Shown piece after piece: positions 26,666-35,108 of a stretch of DNA of 64,000 nt (positions are counted from its first letter, which is position 1; each line of letters begins with the position of its first letter). The translations under genes and the position numbers were made by a program. Source of the DNA: Hyphomonas sp. Its GTDB lineage: Bacteria > Pseudomonadota > Alphaproteobacteria > Caulobacterales > Hyphomonadaceae. Below the pieces are notes generated by a model that had not been told where the DNA came from, ran no database searches, and saw nothing but the letters and a program-made list of their open reading frames with translations. Location of the stretch: contig NZ_CP051230.1 in the NCBI RefSeq assembly GCF_017792385.1, positions 248,001 through 312,000 on the forward strand. Direction: 5' to 3'.

Positions 26666-27537
26666 GAAGTCAACTCCGTGGAGGACGCCGGACAGGCGTC
26701 AAGAAAGTTCCTGAGGGTCGCCAGCCGCCGTGCGGCAAAGTCCGGCTGTTCATAGGGTGGCAGGTCGGCAAAACCGGCAGCTTCAACCATGTCGGCGATC
26801 TCCCGCGTCGATGTCAGCAGCGGATCGCTTTCGCTGGCAACCAGCAGGAGCGGCACCTTTACGCGCCGGAGGCGCTCTGCGGCCCTCCAGCGAAATGCGG
26901 CGCGGTAGTTCAAATGATAAGTCTCACCGGCTTTCAGGACGTCCACCACCCAATCCTTCAGATCCTTCGCGCTGCCGAGACCGCCGGGACGCCGGGCCTC
27001 GGCCGAACGCTTGTACCAGGGAAAAAACACATACTGGTCGCGGCAAAACAGGAAAGCCTTCTGCAGATACGTTCCGTCGAGGTCTGCCGGGAATGGGTGC
27101 GCGTACTGCTCAAGATATTCCTGCAGCATTTCGTCCGACAGGTTCAACACGCCATCCGCGACAATGCCGATGACCCGGTCCGGAGCCAGTATGGCCAGTT
27201 CCGCGGCAACGCAGGCCCCTGTATGTGATCCGTAAACGAACACCTCGCCCAGATCGGCCGCATCCATGAATTCCAGCATGGCGGCGGCCAGGTCCGTCAC
27301 TTCGGGGTGTGACAGATCCAGCGCGTCACTGTCGCCATTTCCGGGCGTGTCCGGCGCGACCACATGACAGGTTTCGGCCAGGCCCGATATCAACCCACCC
27401 AGCTGCCGGGCGCTGCCGGGCGATGCATGTATCAACAGGATGGTGCGGCCCTGCCCAGCTTCCCGGTAGTGCATCTGGCCGTGCCGGAGGTCTGCAAACC
27501 GTCGGCGCGTTTGCGAGACCGGTTGGGGCCTATCCAT
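26662..27537 (-). CDS. alpha/beta-hydrolase-fold protein with His in the nucleophile position
   Basis: A 291-residue alpha/beta-hydrolase-fold protein. The first part has the oxyanion HASPGSARQL; the nucleophile elbow is VYGSHTGACVAAEL, so His replaces the usual Ser. The acid residue is in VASESDPLL; no His is found in the usual place near the C-terminus. This HTGA elbow matches the first domain of the tandem protein at 23511. The gene overlaps the VOC gene upstream and the membrane gene downstream. The ATG at 27537 overlaps the VOC stop; a TTG at 27555 is a less likely start. Confidence 0.85.
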   Translation of the reverse strand: MDRPQPVSQTRRRFADLRHGQMHYREAGQGRTILLIHASPGSARQLGGLISGLAETCHVVAPDTPGNGDSDALDLSHPEVTDLAAAMLEFMDAADLGEVFVYGSHTGACVAAELAILAPDRVIGIVADGVLNLSDEMLQEYLEQYAHPFPADLDGTYLQKAFLFCRDQYVFFPWYKRSAEARRPGGLGSAKDLKDWVVDVLKAGETYHLNYRAAFRWRAAERLRRVKVPLLLVASESDPLLTSTREIADMVEAAGFADLPPYEQPDFAARRLATLRNFLDACPASSTELTS

Positions 27538-28417
27538 CCAGTTCAACCACTTCAAACAGGGCCCCGTCCGGAGATGTCAGAACACCAACCCGCCTGCCGC
27601 CATACATTGGCCCCCCGCGCACGACGGGCGGCGATGTCCAGCGCGCCTCGAGCCGGTCGAAATCCGGATAGGTAATGGTCGTGATGCTGACGCCGGGGGG
27701 CAAGGCGCCCTCATGCGCCGGGCGGGGTGTCGCACCCGCCGGATACTGGTCCAGCTCGATGAACACTTCGCCCTTCCATTTGGCCGTCACCAGTTCATGC
27801 TTGCTGTCCTCTGGCAGGCCGAAGGCTTTCGAGATCATCGTATAGGCAATGGCCACGGGATCGATCATCTCGAATCCGAAGACATCCCGGACCCAGGCGA
27901 TGTTTGCAGGCAGGTCTGCGCAGGCAAGCACCATGATGAATGGTCGGTCGATCAGCGATTGAGGACTGGGCAGGCCGCTCGCCGGGTCGTCCACACGGAT
28001 CTCGGTCAGATAGACGATCTCCTTGTCCGGCCCGCGCACCTGCATCGGCTTGACGGTCGGAAATCCATCAAGTGGCTTGGGCGGCCCGATGATTTCGAAC
28101 TCGGATTGCTCCATGCGGGCATTCACCGCTTCGACATCCTGCACGCAGATTTCCGTGGCGGCCCAGCCATAGGTGCGGACCGGCTCGTACGCTTCCACGA
28201 CATCTGCTTCGATGAAGCGGAGGAAAACCTCGGCGCCGGAAGCGGGCTGCATCACCACATAGGGCCTGCCGGCACTGGCCGGGGCATTCCAGCTGGCCGC
28301 CAGTTCGCCGGGCACCTCGCCCTGCTCCACCACGGCATAATCCAGCCATCTGGCGTATCGCTCTGCGCTCTCAGCCACGTCCCGGACCATGAGAGTTGCA
28401 CATTTCAGCAAGGTCAT
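27530..28417 (-). CDS. two-domain VOC protein (extradiol-dioxygenase-like)
   Basis: A 295-residue protein with two vicinal-oxygen-chelate modules, about residues 3-140 and 158-295. The N-terminal module begins LLKCATLMVRDVAESAERYA and the C-terminal one FIMVLACADLPANIAWVRDV, each ending in a strand with VFLRF or LFEVVEL. Two-module VOC proteins include ring-cleaving dioxygenases, but the His-His-Glu metal triad is not clearly readable here. It leads the four-gene operon with the hydrolase, membrane and DUF3108-like genes. The operator at 28469 lies upstream. Confidence 0.82.
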   Translation of the reverse strand: MTLLKCATLMVRDVAESAERYARWLDYAVVEQGEVPGELAASWNAPASAGRPYVVMQPASGAEVFLRFIEADVVEAYEPVRTYGWAATEICVQDVEAVNARMEQSEFEIIGPPKPLDGFPTVKPMQVRGPDKEIVYLTEIRVDDPASGLPSPQSLIDRPFIMVLACADLPANIAWVRDVFGFEMIDPVAIAYTMISKAFGLPEDSKHELVTAKWKGEVFIELDQYPAGATPRPAHEGALPPGVSITTITYPDFDRLEARWTSPPVVRGGPMYGGRRVGVLTSPDGALFEVVELDG

Positions 28418-28468
28418 TCGGCAGTCGCCCTGTCAGGTTGCGGGCGCACGCAACGCCCGGATCACATT

Positions 28469-28478
28469 TGGTATATCT
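28469..28478. promoter_or_regulatory. shared palindromic operator, copy 2
   Basis: TGGTATATCT lies 52-61 bases before the VOC start. Its context TTTGGTATATC matches the copy at 31446 read on the other strand (ATTGGTATATC). Confidence 0.5.
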
Positions 28479-28586
28479 TTTGTGGCGGGAAAGGAATTGT
28501 TTGGCAAGGGCTCGCCACGTCCAGAGCCACCCGTTTCGATCATTTATCCGCAATTGGGACAGTTTGCCCCGCATGGGCCGGGAAGG

Positions 28587-28618
28587 AAAACGCCCGGCAC
28601 AGAAAACTGTGCCGGGCG
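28587..28618 (-). terminator. intrinsic terminator after the MDR dehydrogenase
   Basis: A 12-bp stem CGCCCGGCACAG with its complement and a 4-base loop; on the minus strand it is followed by TTTTCCTT. It ends the methyltransferase-dehydrogenase operon. Confidence 0.8.
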
Positions 28619-28747
28619 CCGCGGGCAAGGCCGGGAATGCGGGAGGTCCGGGTCCTTGCAATCTGACGGCGGGAGGCAACGGGGGGAGGAAACCTGTGCC
28701 GTCAGTCCACGTTCGGGTGTCAAAACACACTTGAGGAACGGAAGGGG

Positions 28748-29761
28748 TCAGTCAGGACGCAAGCGGGCAATCACCTTTCCCATGGATTGACCCGACAGGA
28801 GATGCTCGATCGCATCCTGTACGCCTTCGAGCCCTGTAAACACCTGCTCATCGAACACGACTTTCAGGTCACCGGCCGCAAAGCGATCAAACATCCAGGC
28901 CCGCGCCGCCGGCCAATGGTCTGTCAGCAGGCCATTCATGAAACCGCGCACCGACGCGCCCTTGTAGTAAAGCTTGTTGCCGACACGCGGACCGGTCACT
29001 ATTTCCGGACGCCCTTCCAGATCCTGCGCAGCCCCGCTCACCACGACCCGTCCGTGCGGCGCGACATTGTCTAGAAAGGCATCGAATATGGAGCCGCTGA
29101 CCGTGTCGATGGCCACGTCCAGCCGGTCCTTGTATTCCTGCGCCAGCACGTCGGCCACGGATTCCGACTTGTAATCGATGGCCCGGTCCGCACCCAGCGA
29201 CGTCACGAAGGCGGTCTTTTTCGAACCGCCGCACACGGCCACGACATGGCATCCATGATGCTTGGCGATCTGGACCAACAAATGCCCCAATCCGCCAGCA
29301 GCGGCAGAGATGGCGACCGTGTCCCCCGGCTTGAGCTGTGCGATATGGGTCAGCGCCAGATAGGCCGACACACCCGTCGACGCCAGAACAAGCCATTCCG
29401 GCCGCGTGTCGGGCACCTTGATGAAGCCAGCCGCAGGCGCGATGTTCCATTCCCGATAGCCTGACGGGAAGCGTGTGGTCACAACCGCGTCGCCCTCGGC
29501 AAATTCCGTGACACCTTCGCCGCACGCCTCAACGATCCCCATCGCTTCGACCCCGGTCAGGGTCGGCAGGCCGATGGAGACATAGTCCACCGCATTGCGG
29601 GCAATCTGCGTGTCGAAAATGCCATTGATGCCGCAATACAGGTTGCGCACCTGCACCTCTCCGGGACAGGGGGGCCGCCGGTCCAGATCGACCGTCCGGC
29701 TGCCGGCGCGGAACGTATCGGCAAATTCATGCAGTTCGATGGCCTTGTAGGTCAGGGTCAC
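28748..29761 (-). CDS. MDR family NAD(P)-dependent oxidoreductase
   Basis: A 337-residue medium-chain dehydrogenase/reductase of the quinone-oxidoreductase (zeta-crystallin) type. The cofactor site is GDTVAISAAAGGLGHLLVQI, followed by a Rossmann fold; a GVEAMGIVEACGEG segment marks the substrate domain. Zinc ligands of classical alcohol dehydrogenases are not seen, so it likely reduces an enone or quinone. The start is a GTG at 29761 with AAAGGTG before it; no ATG in frame is better. It is the last gene of its operon. Confidence 0.9.
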   Translation of the reverse strand: MTLTYKAIELHEFADTFRAGSRTVDLDRRPPCPGEVQVRNLYCGINGIFDTQIARNAVDYVSIGLPTLTGVEAMGIVEACGEGVTEFAEGDAVVTTRFPSGYREWNIAPAAGFIKVPDTRPEWLVLASTGVSAYLALTHIAQLKPGDTVAISAAAGGLGHLLVQIAKHHGCHVVAVCGGSKKTAFVTSLGADRAIDYKSESVADVLAQEYKDRLDVAIDTVSGSIFDAFLDNVAPHGRVVVSGAAQDLEGRPEIVTGPRVGNKLYYKGASVRGFMNGLLTDHWPAARAWMFDRFAAGDLKVVFDEQVFTGLEGVQDAIEHLLSGQSMGKVIARLRPD

Positions 29762-29852
29762 ATGTCACCTTTGGTTTCAGCGGGATATCGGGCCAGCGCG
29801 CACACGGCACGGTCCCGGTCGGAGCGCACCGTATACGTTCGTTTGCGGATTA

Positions 29853-30206
29853 TTAGCGTACGAGCTCGTCGCCGAGTTTCTCGGATGCGACATCCTCGGG
29901 CGCATCGGCAGCTTCGTTTCGCTGTTGCAGGATGCGCATCACGCGCGCCAGGTATTCCTGGGTCCACAGCCCACGTTCTTCCGCCGCCTTCTTGTCCGGC
30001 GTGTAGGCCTCGATCTCTTCCCGGCTCAGCACGCCCTTGGCCTCGAGCAGGCGCTCCAGCGTGTCGACCCGCTGGCGGGCCACCACCAGTTCCTGGGAAA
30101 CCGCCAGCGTGATGTTCATCACAGTCTCGATTTCCTCGTCGAGAAACCAGGGACGTTTGCCTGCGGCCTTTGCGCCGGCGCCGGCGAGGGCTTGTTCAAT
30201 ACTCAT
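29853..30206 (-). CDS. small helical protein of unknown function
   Basis: A 117-residue protein predicted to be mainly helical and charged, with a heptad-like stretch VARQRVDTLERLLEAKG and a conserved-looking SREEIEAYTPDKKAAEER. No membrane part or signal peptide. Its ATG overlaps the stop of the methyltransferase gene by one base (TGATG), which links the two translationally; it may be a partner subunit. A 91-base gap separates it from the MDR gene. Not recognised. Confidence 0.7.
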   Translation of the reverse strand: MSIEQALAGAGAKAAGKRPWFLDEEIETVMNITLAVSQELVVARQRVDTLERLLEAKGVLSREEIEAYTPDKKAAEERGLWTQEYLARVMRILQQRNEAADAPEDVASEKLGDELVR

Positions 30207-31423
30207 CAGACGCGCGCTCCAATCACGTGCCACGCCGCCTTGCGGCCATAGTCTTCACTGTCATCATCGGCGGCATCCGGGAACAGATCCTTGTCCACCA
30301 CGGCAGTCACGCCCCCATGGATCAGGGACGCACGGTCAAAACCTGCCTGCTCCATCTGCGTGTCGAGATCCAGCTCGTGCATGCGGCTCCAGAAGGGTTC
30401 ATTGTTGTAGAAGGCATCCCAGTCGCGCATTGCCTGTTCGTACAGGGACATTTCGTCCGTGTACTGGGGCTGCTCGACATGAAGGACAATGCCGCCCGGC
30501 TTCACCAGCCGGCGGGTTTCGTTAAAAATGTTGCGCAAGGCACTCGACGACAATTCATGCAGGAACATGGTCGTCTGGATCCAGTCGAAGCTTTCATCCT
30601 CGAACATGGAGAGGTCCTCTCCGCTGGCCTGCACGAACCGGACGTTGTCGACTCCGAGCGATTTGGCCCGCGCCAGGCCGTAGCGCAATACCGGTGCGCC
30701 CAGATCGACAATCGTCATTTCCGCGTCGGGATAGGCCTGGGCAATCGGCAGGCTGCTATGTCCGACCGTGCCGCCGATCTCCAGGATCTTCTTCGGCTTG
30801 AAGTCCGGCAGATTGGTCTTCACCCAGTTCACGACCGCGTGTCCGCCACCATCGGTATATTTGCCAAGCATACCGGCCGTGGTCACGAAACCGGCATGAT
30901 CGTAATTGGCCCCGTTGGTGACATCGCCGGGGAAGTATTCCGTGTGATAGCTGCCCGGCATGCAGTGATGGTCCACGCCCGATACATAGCGCGGCACCTT
31001 GATGGCTGGATTGAGCTGCAGCCGGTCATCATCGCGCGTCAGCTTGTCGGCAATCTCGGCCAGGCGCTCGCTCTGGCGCAGAGCGGTCCAGCGACCGGCC
31101 TGCTGGCGTTGCTCCATCGTGGCCCGGCGCAGCGCTGACCAGAATTTGTAAGCATAATCGCCCAGCATGGCCTTGCGCGCCTCGTGGCGGTTCGCCATGT
31201 CCCGTCCCGTCTTCTTGCGGAATTCCGGCTCCACATTCTGTTCGAACGAGGTCTTCACCCCCGGCATGATCCGGGTCGAAAGGTGCCGGTTCATCTGGGC
31301 GAGATAATTGATCCGCTCGACTTCATCATGGCTGGTTTCCGGAAAGATTCCGTGGCGCCCCACCACGCGGTAATCCGGAGGACCATCATAGGCGACTTCG
31401 GTAGGCTTGCTCGAATCTGTCAC
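30206..31423 (-). CDS. class I SAM-dependent methyltransferase-like protein
   Basis: A 405-residue protein whose C-terminal half (about residues 220-350) is a class I SAM-binding Rossmann fold: ILEIGGTVGHSSLPIAQAY as motif I, then MTIVDLG, FVQASGEDLSMF and SFDWIQTTMFLHE. The N-terminal 200 residues form an uncommon extension with several His and Trp residues. The methyl acceptor is unknown. The start is a GTG at 31423 because AGGAGG is close upstream; the frame extends further to 31537 without support. It heads an operon with the small helical protein and MDR genes, and the operator at 31446 is 23 bases upstream. Confidence 0.85.
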   Translation of the reverse strand: MTDSSKPTEVAYDGPPDYRVVGRHGIFPETSHDEVERINYLAQMNRHLSTRIMPGVKTSFEQNVEPEFRKKTGRDMANRHEARKAMLGDYAYKFWSALRRATMEQRQQAGRWTALRQSERLAEIADKLTRDDDRLQLNPAIKVPRYVSGVDHHCMPGSYHTEYFPGDVTNGANYDHAGFVTTAGMLGKYTDGGGHAVVNWVKTNLPDFKPKKILEIGGTVGHSSLPIAQAYPDAEMTIVDLGAPVLRYGLARAKSLGVDNVRFVQASGEDLSMFEDESFDWIQTTMFLHELSSSALRNIFNETRRLVKPGGIVLHVEQPQYTDEMSLYEQAMRDWDAFYNNEPFWSRMHELDLDTQMEQAGFDRASLIHGGVTAVVDKDLFPDAADDDSEDYGRKAAWHVIGARV

Positions 31424-31445
31424 GACCGGATTCCTCCTGCTAAAA

Positions 31446-31455
31446 TGATATACCA
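31446..31455. promoter_or_regulatory. shared palindromic operator, copy 3
   Basis: TGATATACCA lies 23-32 bases before the methyltransferase start. It is close to the consensus TG(A/G)TATA(T/C)CA and to known GntR/FadR-type sites. Confidence 0.5.
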
Positions 31456-31611
31456 ATTGTGTCAGGACTGACCGGCGCTGGCAAGTGGGGAGCGCCCAAC
31501 TGCCGCATGGTCGGGAATCCGCCCTGCAAACAGTCAATTCTGCCGCCGGATTGACCGTCCTGTCTCGTCAATACGTATATGAACCGAACGCAGCCGTCCG
31601 CAAGCAAGCGT

Positions 31612-33354
31612 CTAGTCTTCGACAGTCCGCTGCGGGGCATCTTCCTCGAGGAACCGGAAAATCGCGTTCAACTGGTTCCGGTTGAGCTGCGAGACCGGCG
31701 GCATGGAAGAGCCACCAAGACCAGCCCCGGCAGGATCAATCACATAGGTACGCAGCCGCGACAGCTTCCAGCGCCCGTCAGCCTGCGACAGCGCCGGCGA
31801 ATACGGGTATCCTTCCGTCGCGCCGATCCGGCTGCCGACAATGCCGGCCAGTGGCGGCCCGACCGCCGCTTCGCCATTCAGGGCATGGCAGGAAGCGCAT
31901 TTCCAGCGAAACAGGTCCTGCCCCCAATTTTCCGACACCATGTTTCCAAGGGTCGCTTCGAGCGCCTCGACCTCGTCAAACCCGGACAACTCGAATGGAA
32001 CTGCGTCCGCTGCATCGTCCTCATGGGTTTCCGGATCCCGCACGATCACCAGAGTCTTGTCATCCCGCATCAGGGCAAGGCGTCCGTCGTCCAGGAAGAT
32101 CATGTCTCGAATGCGTCCCCCCATCGGAATCGGCTCGGCATAGATCGCCGTGTCGCCATCCAGCCGGATACGAAACAGGGATTGGCGCATCAGCGATGAC
32201 ACCAGAAGGTCACCGCGCCAGATGCCAAACGCTTCGCTGGCCTGCGGCATGGCAAGTATCTGCGACGTGGCCACGGACGGAACAAAGGCATAGACCGGCT
32301 TCTCATATCCGTCATGGCGCCCCTGCGCGACGGACCAGCGCAACGGGATTCGCGGATATCCCGCCTCCCCATAGCTGAAGCCCAGCGACACATAAGGCCA
32401 GCCATAGTTGCCTCCTTTCTTGATCAGGTTGACTTCGTCCCCGCCCTGCGGCCCGTGCTCGGTCGTCCAGATCCGGCCCTGATCGTCCACTTCCAGCCCT
32501 TGCGCATTGCGCAGACCTTCCGCAATCACTTCCACCATCCCCGTGTCCGGATCGACCAGCAACAGGCTGGCCAGGTCTCCCGGCGCGCCGGCCTCGACCC
32601 GCTCATTGCGGTTCTTCTTCCCGCCAAAACCGAAATCCCCCACGGTCAGGTAGAGGCGTCCATCATCGGATTCGTGCAGGCGCCCACCACTCATATGGCC
32701 GTCAAATCCGTAATCGACATCCGCCAGATCGATGCAGGGATCAATCTCGTAAACCGTGTCGAAATCCGACACCGCCACGGGAATGCCGTCGGTGATCGTC
32801 ACGTCGGCGCGCGACAGGCGGGTGCAGATCTGGCCACTATCCTGGAAGTGATGATGCGTCACATAGAGAGCGTGCAGGTCTCCGCCGCGATGTTGCAGCA
32901 GGATGTCATGGGCGCGGAAGACCTTCCTGTTGAACTCGATCTCGTCCCAGGCGCGATGCTCGCGCAGCGCATCGAAATTCATCGGCACGCCCGACTCGAG
33001 ATATCCGATCGCGCCGGAAGCGAGGTCGAGATACCCGATCCGGCCGAGGCCGGTGACGAACAATACGGTCTCGCCGACCGCGTCCAGCCCGCCCCCATCG
33101 ACAACTCCGTCCACATTGCCCAGCGGGATTTCCAGGGTTTCGATGGTCTGCAGGCTGGTCTCCTGCGAAACCCACCCCAGGGCCGGCTCAACCGGGGCTG
33201 GCGGCGCGATGAGCCGAGCCTTGACCTTGCCTGCCAGGCCGGACTCCAGCAGCACCACCCCGCTGCCGACCCCCGCCACAAACACGCAGGCAAGTCCGGC
33301 CAGCAGAATCCAGTGTCGTCTCAATCCGGCAATCCGTTGCAGAATGTCCTTCAC
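31612..33354 (-). CDS. membrane-anchored PQQ-type sugar/aldose dehydrogenase fused to cytochrome c
   Basis: A 580-residue protein in three parts. An N-terminal membrane anchor (HWILLAGLACVFVAGVGSG, about residues 14-32) is followed by a beta-propeller of the glucose/sorbosone dehydrogenase type, with GLRNAQGLEVDDQGRIW and TTEHGPQGGDEVNLI, the PQQ-side region. The last about 110 residues form a cytochrome c domain with the haem motif CASCH near residue 491 and a methionine ligand probably in SSMPPVSQL. It should oxidise an alcohol or sugar in the periplasm and pass electrons to the respiratory chain. The start is a GTG at 33354. It is likely transcribed separately from the methyltransferase operon. 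Confidence 0.88.
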   Translation of the reverse strand: MKDILQRIAGLRRHWILLAGLACVFVAGVGSGVVLLESGLAGKVKARLIAPPAPVEPALGWVSQETSLQTIETLEIPLGNVDGVVDGGGLDAVGETVLFVTGLGRIGYLDLASGAIGYLESGVPMNFDALREHRAWDEIEFNRKVFRAHDILLQHRGGDLHALYVTHHHFQDSGQICTRLSRADVTITDGIPVAVSDFDTVYEIDPCIDLADVDYGFDGHMSGGRLHESDDGRLYLTVGDFGFGGKKNRNERVEAGAPGDLASLLLVDPDTGMVEVIAEGLRNAQGLEVDDQGRIWTTEHGPQGGDEVNLIKKGGNYGWPYVSLGFSYGEAGYPRIPLRWSVAQGRHDGYEKPVYAFVPSVATSQILAMPQASEAFGIWRGDLLVSSLMRQSLFRIRLDGDTAIYAEPIPMGGRIRDMIFLDDGRLALMRDDKTLVIVRDPETHEDDAADAVPFELSGFDEVEALEATLGNMVSENWGQDLFRWKCASCHALNGEAAVGPPLAGIVGSRIGATEGYPYSPALSQADGRWKLSRLRTYVIDPAGAGLGGSSMPPVSQLNRNQLNAIFRFLEEDAPQRTVED

Positions 33355-33472
33355 CTCGCCCCACTCCCCCGCGTCTGTTCCCCATGGGCGTAGCGCGGAG
33401 GCGTCGGCGGCGTCCAGCGCTTTCCCCCTTCACGCTAGAGTAGTTTCCGGAACACCCGCGGATTTCGGGCAC

Positions 33473-33500
33473 AAAAAACCCCGGATGTGTCCATCCGGGG
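33473..33500 (-). terminator. terminator of the alpha operon after rplQ
   Basis: The stem CCCCGGATG/CATCCGGGG with a TGTC loop is followed on the minus strand by TTTTTT. It closes the run of ribosomal genes. Confidence 0.85.
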
Positions 33501-33532
33501 CATTTTGAAATTTCTGGCAAAGCCGGGAAGCG

Positions 33533-33955
33533 CTAGTCTTCCATGGCTTCCAGTTCGGCCTCGTGGCGGGCACGATCCGCAGCGCCCTTGGCGCTCTCAT
33601 CGCGGTCAACCAGTTCAAGCACGGCAACCGGCGCATTGTCACCATGGCGGAAGCCGGCTTTCAGCACGCGGGTATAGCCACCATTGCGGTCCTTGTAGCG
33701 CTCGCCCATGACGTCGAACAGCTTGCGGACAGCGTCCTCGTTGCGGACTTTTGCGAGCGCCTGGCGGCGAGCCGTCAGGTCGCCCTTCTTGGCGAGGGTC
33801 ACCAGCTTGTCCATGAGCGGAGCCATTTCCTTCGCCTTCGGAAGGGTGGTCACGATCTGCTCATGCTCGATGAGGCTGGCAGCCATGTTCGCGAACATCG
33901 CCTTGCGGTGCGATGTCGTCTTGTTCAGTTTGCGGTATCCAAGGCGATGGCGCAT
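33533..33955 (-). CDS. rplQ: 50S ribosomal protein L17
   Basis: A 140-residue L17, recognised by the start MRHRLGYRKLNKTTSHRKAM and the C-terminal GDNAPVAVLELVD. The acidic C-terminal extension beyond the core (about 20 residues, ending EAELEAMED) is common in alphaproteobacteria. It is the last gene of the alpha operon, separated from rpoA by 47 bases, and a strong terminator follows. Confidence 0.97.
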   Translation of the reverse strand: MRHRLGYRKLNKTTSHRKAMFANMAASLIEHEQIVTTLPKAKEMAPLMDKLVTLAKKGDLTARRQALAKVRNEDAVRKLFDVMGERYKDRNGGYTRVLKAGFRHGDNAPVAVLELVDRDESAKGAADRARHEAELEAMED

Positions 33956-34002
33956 TGTCGTGTTCCTTAAGGAGGTGGTCAGGCCCCCGATTGCTCAGTG
34001 GG

Positions 34003-35046
34003 CTAGAGGTGGTCGTCGTATTTCTTGGCGAGGCCTTCGATGTCTTCCGGCGGCCAGTCCGGCACTTCCATGCCGAGGTGCAGGCCAAGACCGGCGAGGA
34101 CTTCCTTGATCTCGTTCAGGGACTTGCGGCCGAAATTCGGCGTGCGCAGCATCTCTGCTTCGGATTTCTGGATCAGGTCACCGATGTAAACAATGTTGTC
34201 GTTCTTCAGGCAGTTTGCCGAGCGAACGGACAGTTCAAGCTCATCGACCTTCTTGAGCAGGACCGGGTTGAAGCCGAGATCGGTTTCTTCGGTCTGCGTG
34301 CCCGTATCAACGGTTGGCTCTTCGAAGTTGATGAACAATTGCAGCTGGTCCTGCAGGATCCGCGCGGCATAGGCCACGGCGTCTTCCGGCGTCACGGACC
34401 CATCGGTCTCGATGTCCAGCGTCAGCTTGTCATAGTCCAGAACGGTCCCTTCACGGGTGTCCTCGACCTGATAGCCCACGCGGCGGACCGGGCTGTAGAT
34501 CGCGTCGATCGGAATGTAGCCGATCGGGGCATCTTCCGGACGGTGCGCCTCGGCCGGGACATAGCCCTTGCCGGTCGCAATCGTGAACTCCATGCGCACT
34601 TCGGCGCCCTCATCCAGCGTACAGATGACGTGGTCGGGGTTCAGGATCTGGGTGTCACCGGAGGTCTCGATCTGGCCGGCCTTCACTTCGCCCGGACCTT
34701 TTGCCTTCAGCACCATGCGCTTCGGCGTGTCGCTTTCCATGAAGATGGCGACCTGCTTCAGGTTCAGCACGATGGTCGTGACATCCTCACGCACACCCTG
34801 GATGGCGGAGAATTCGTGCACGACATTGTCGATCTGGACGCCGATGATGGCCGCACCCTGGAGAGAGGACAGCAGCACGCGGCGCAGCGCGTTGCCGAGC
34901 GTCGTACCATAGCCGCGCTCCAGCGGCTCGATGACGAGCTTCGCCTTGCGCTTGGCATCATATCCGGCCTGGACGACAGGACGGTTCGGACGGATCAGCA
35001 CTTTCCAGTTACGGTCATTGACGTTGGTGGCTTCGATGTCTGCCAT
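34003..35046 (-). CDS. rpoA: RNA polymerase alpha subunit
   Basis: A 347-residue alpha subunit. The N-terminal assembly domain (about residues 1-230) has LERGYGTTLGNALRRVLLSSL, the dimerisation signature, and the C-terminal DNA/activator-binding domain (about 260-330) has LSVRSANCLKNDNIVYIGDL. The linker between them is acidic. It lies in the standard order rpsM-rpsK-rpoA-rplQ. Confidence 0.98.
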   Translation of the reverse strand: MADIEATNVNDRNWKVLIRPNRPVVQAGYDAKRKAKLVIEPLERGYGTTLGNALRRVLLSSLQGAAIIGVQIDNVVHEFSAIQGVREDVTTIVLNLKQVAIFMESDTPKRMVLKAKGPGEVKAGQIETSGDTQILNPDHVICTLDEGAEVRMEFTIATGKGYVPAEAHRPEDAPIGYIPIDAIYSPVRRVGYQVEDTREGTVLDYDKLTLDIETDGSVTPEDAVAYAARILQDQLQLFINFEEPTVDTGTQTEETDLGFNPVLLKKVDELELSVRSANCLKNDNIVYIGDLIQKSEAEMLRTPNFGRKSLNEIKEVLAGLGLHLGMEVPDWPPEDIEGLAKKYDDHL

Positions 35047-35108
35047 GGGCGACGGATCCTCAGAGATGGGTCTGGCGAGACGAAATTGCCTCGCCGGAGA
35101 AAAACGAA

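Larger units (their letters stand above)
28418..28747. other. intergenic region between two catabolic operons
   Basis: A 330-base gap. It contains the shared operator at 28469-28478, upstream of the VOC gene, and the intrinsic terminator at 28587-28618 that ends the methyltransferase operon. Short ORFs here on both strands show no recognisable protein. Confidence 0.65.

Noticed and set aside
28371..28790. ORFs in the 330-base gap between the two catabolic operons
   Set aside because: They run across the terminator and operator and have no recognisable sequence.
29830..29837. Palindrome CGTATACG as a fourth copy of the cluster operator
   Set aside because: It lacks the flanking TGG/CCA part and lies inside an operon, so it is more likely chance.
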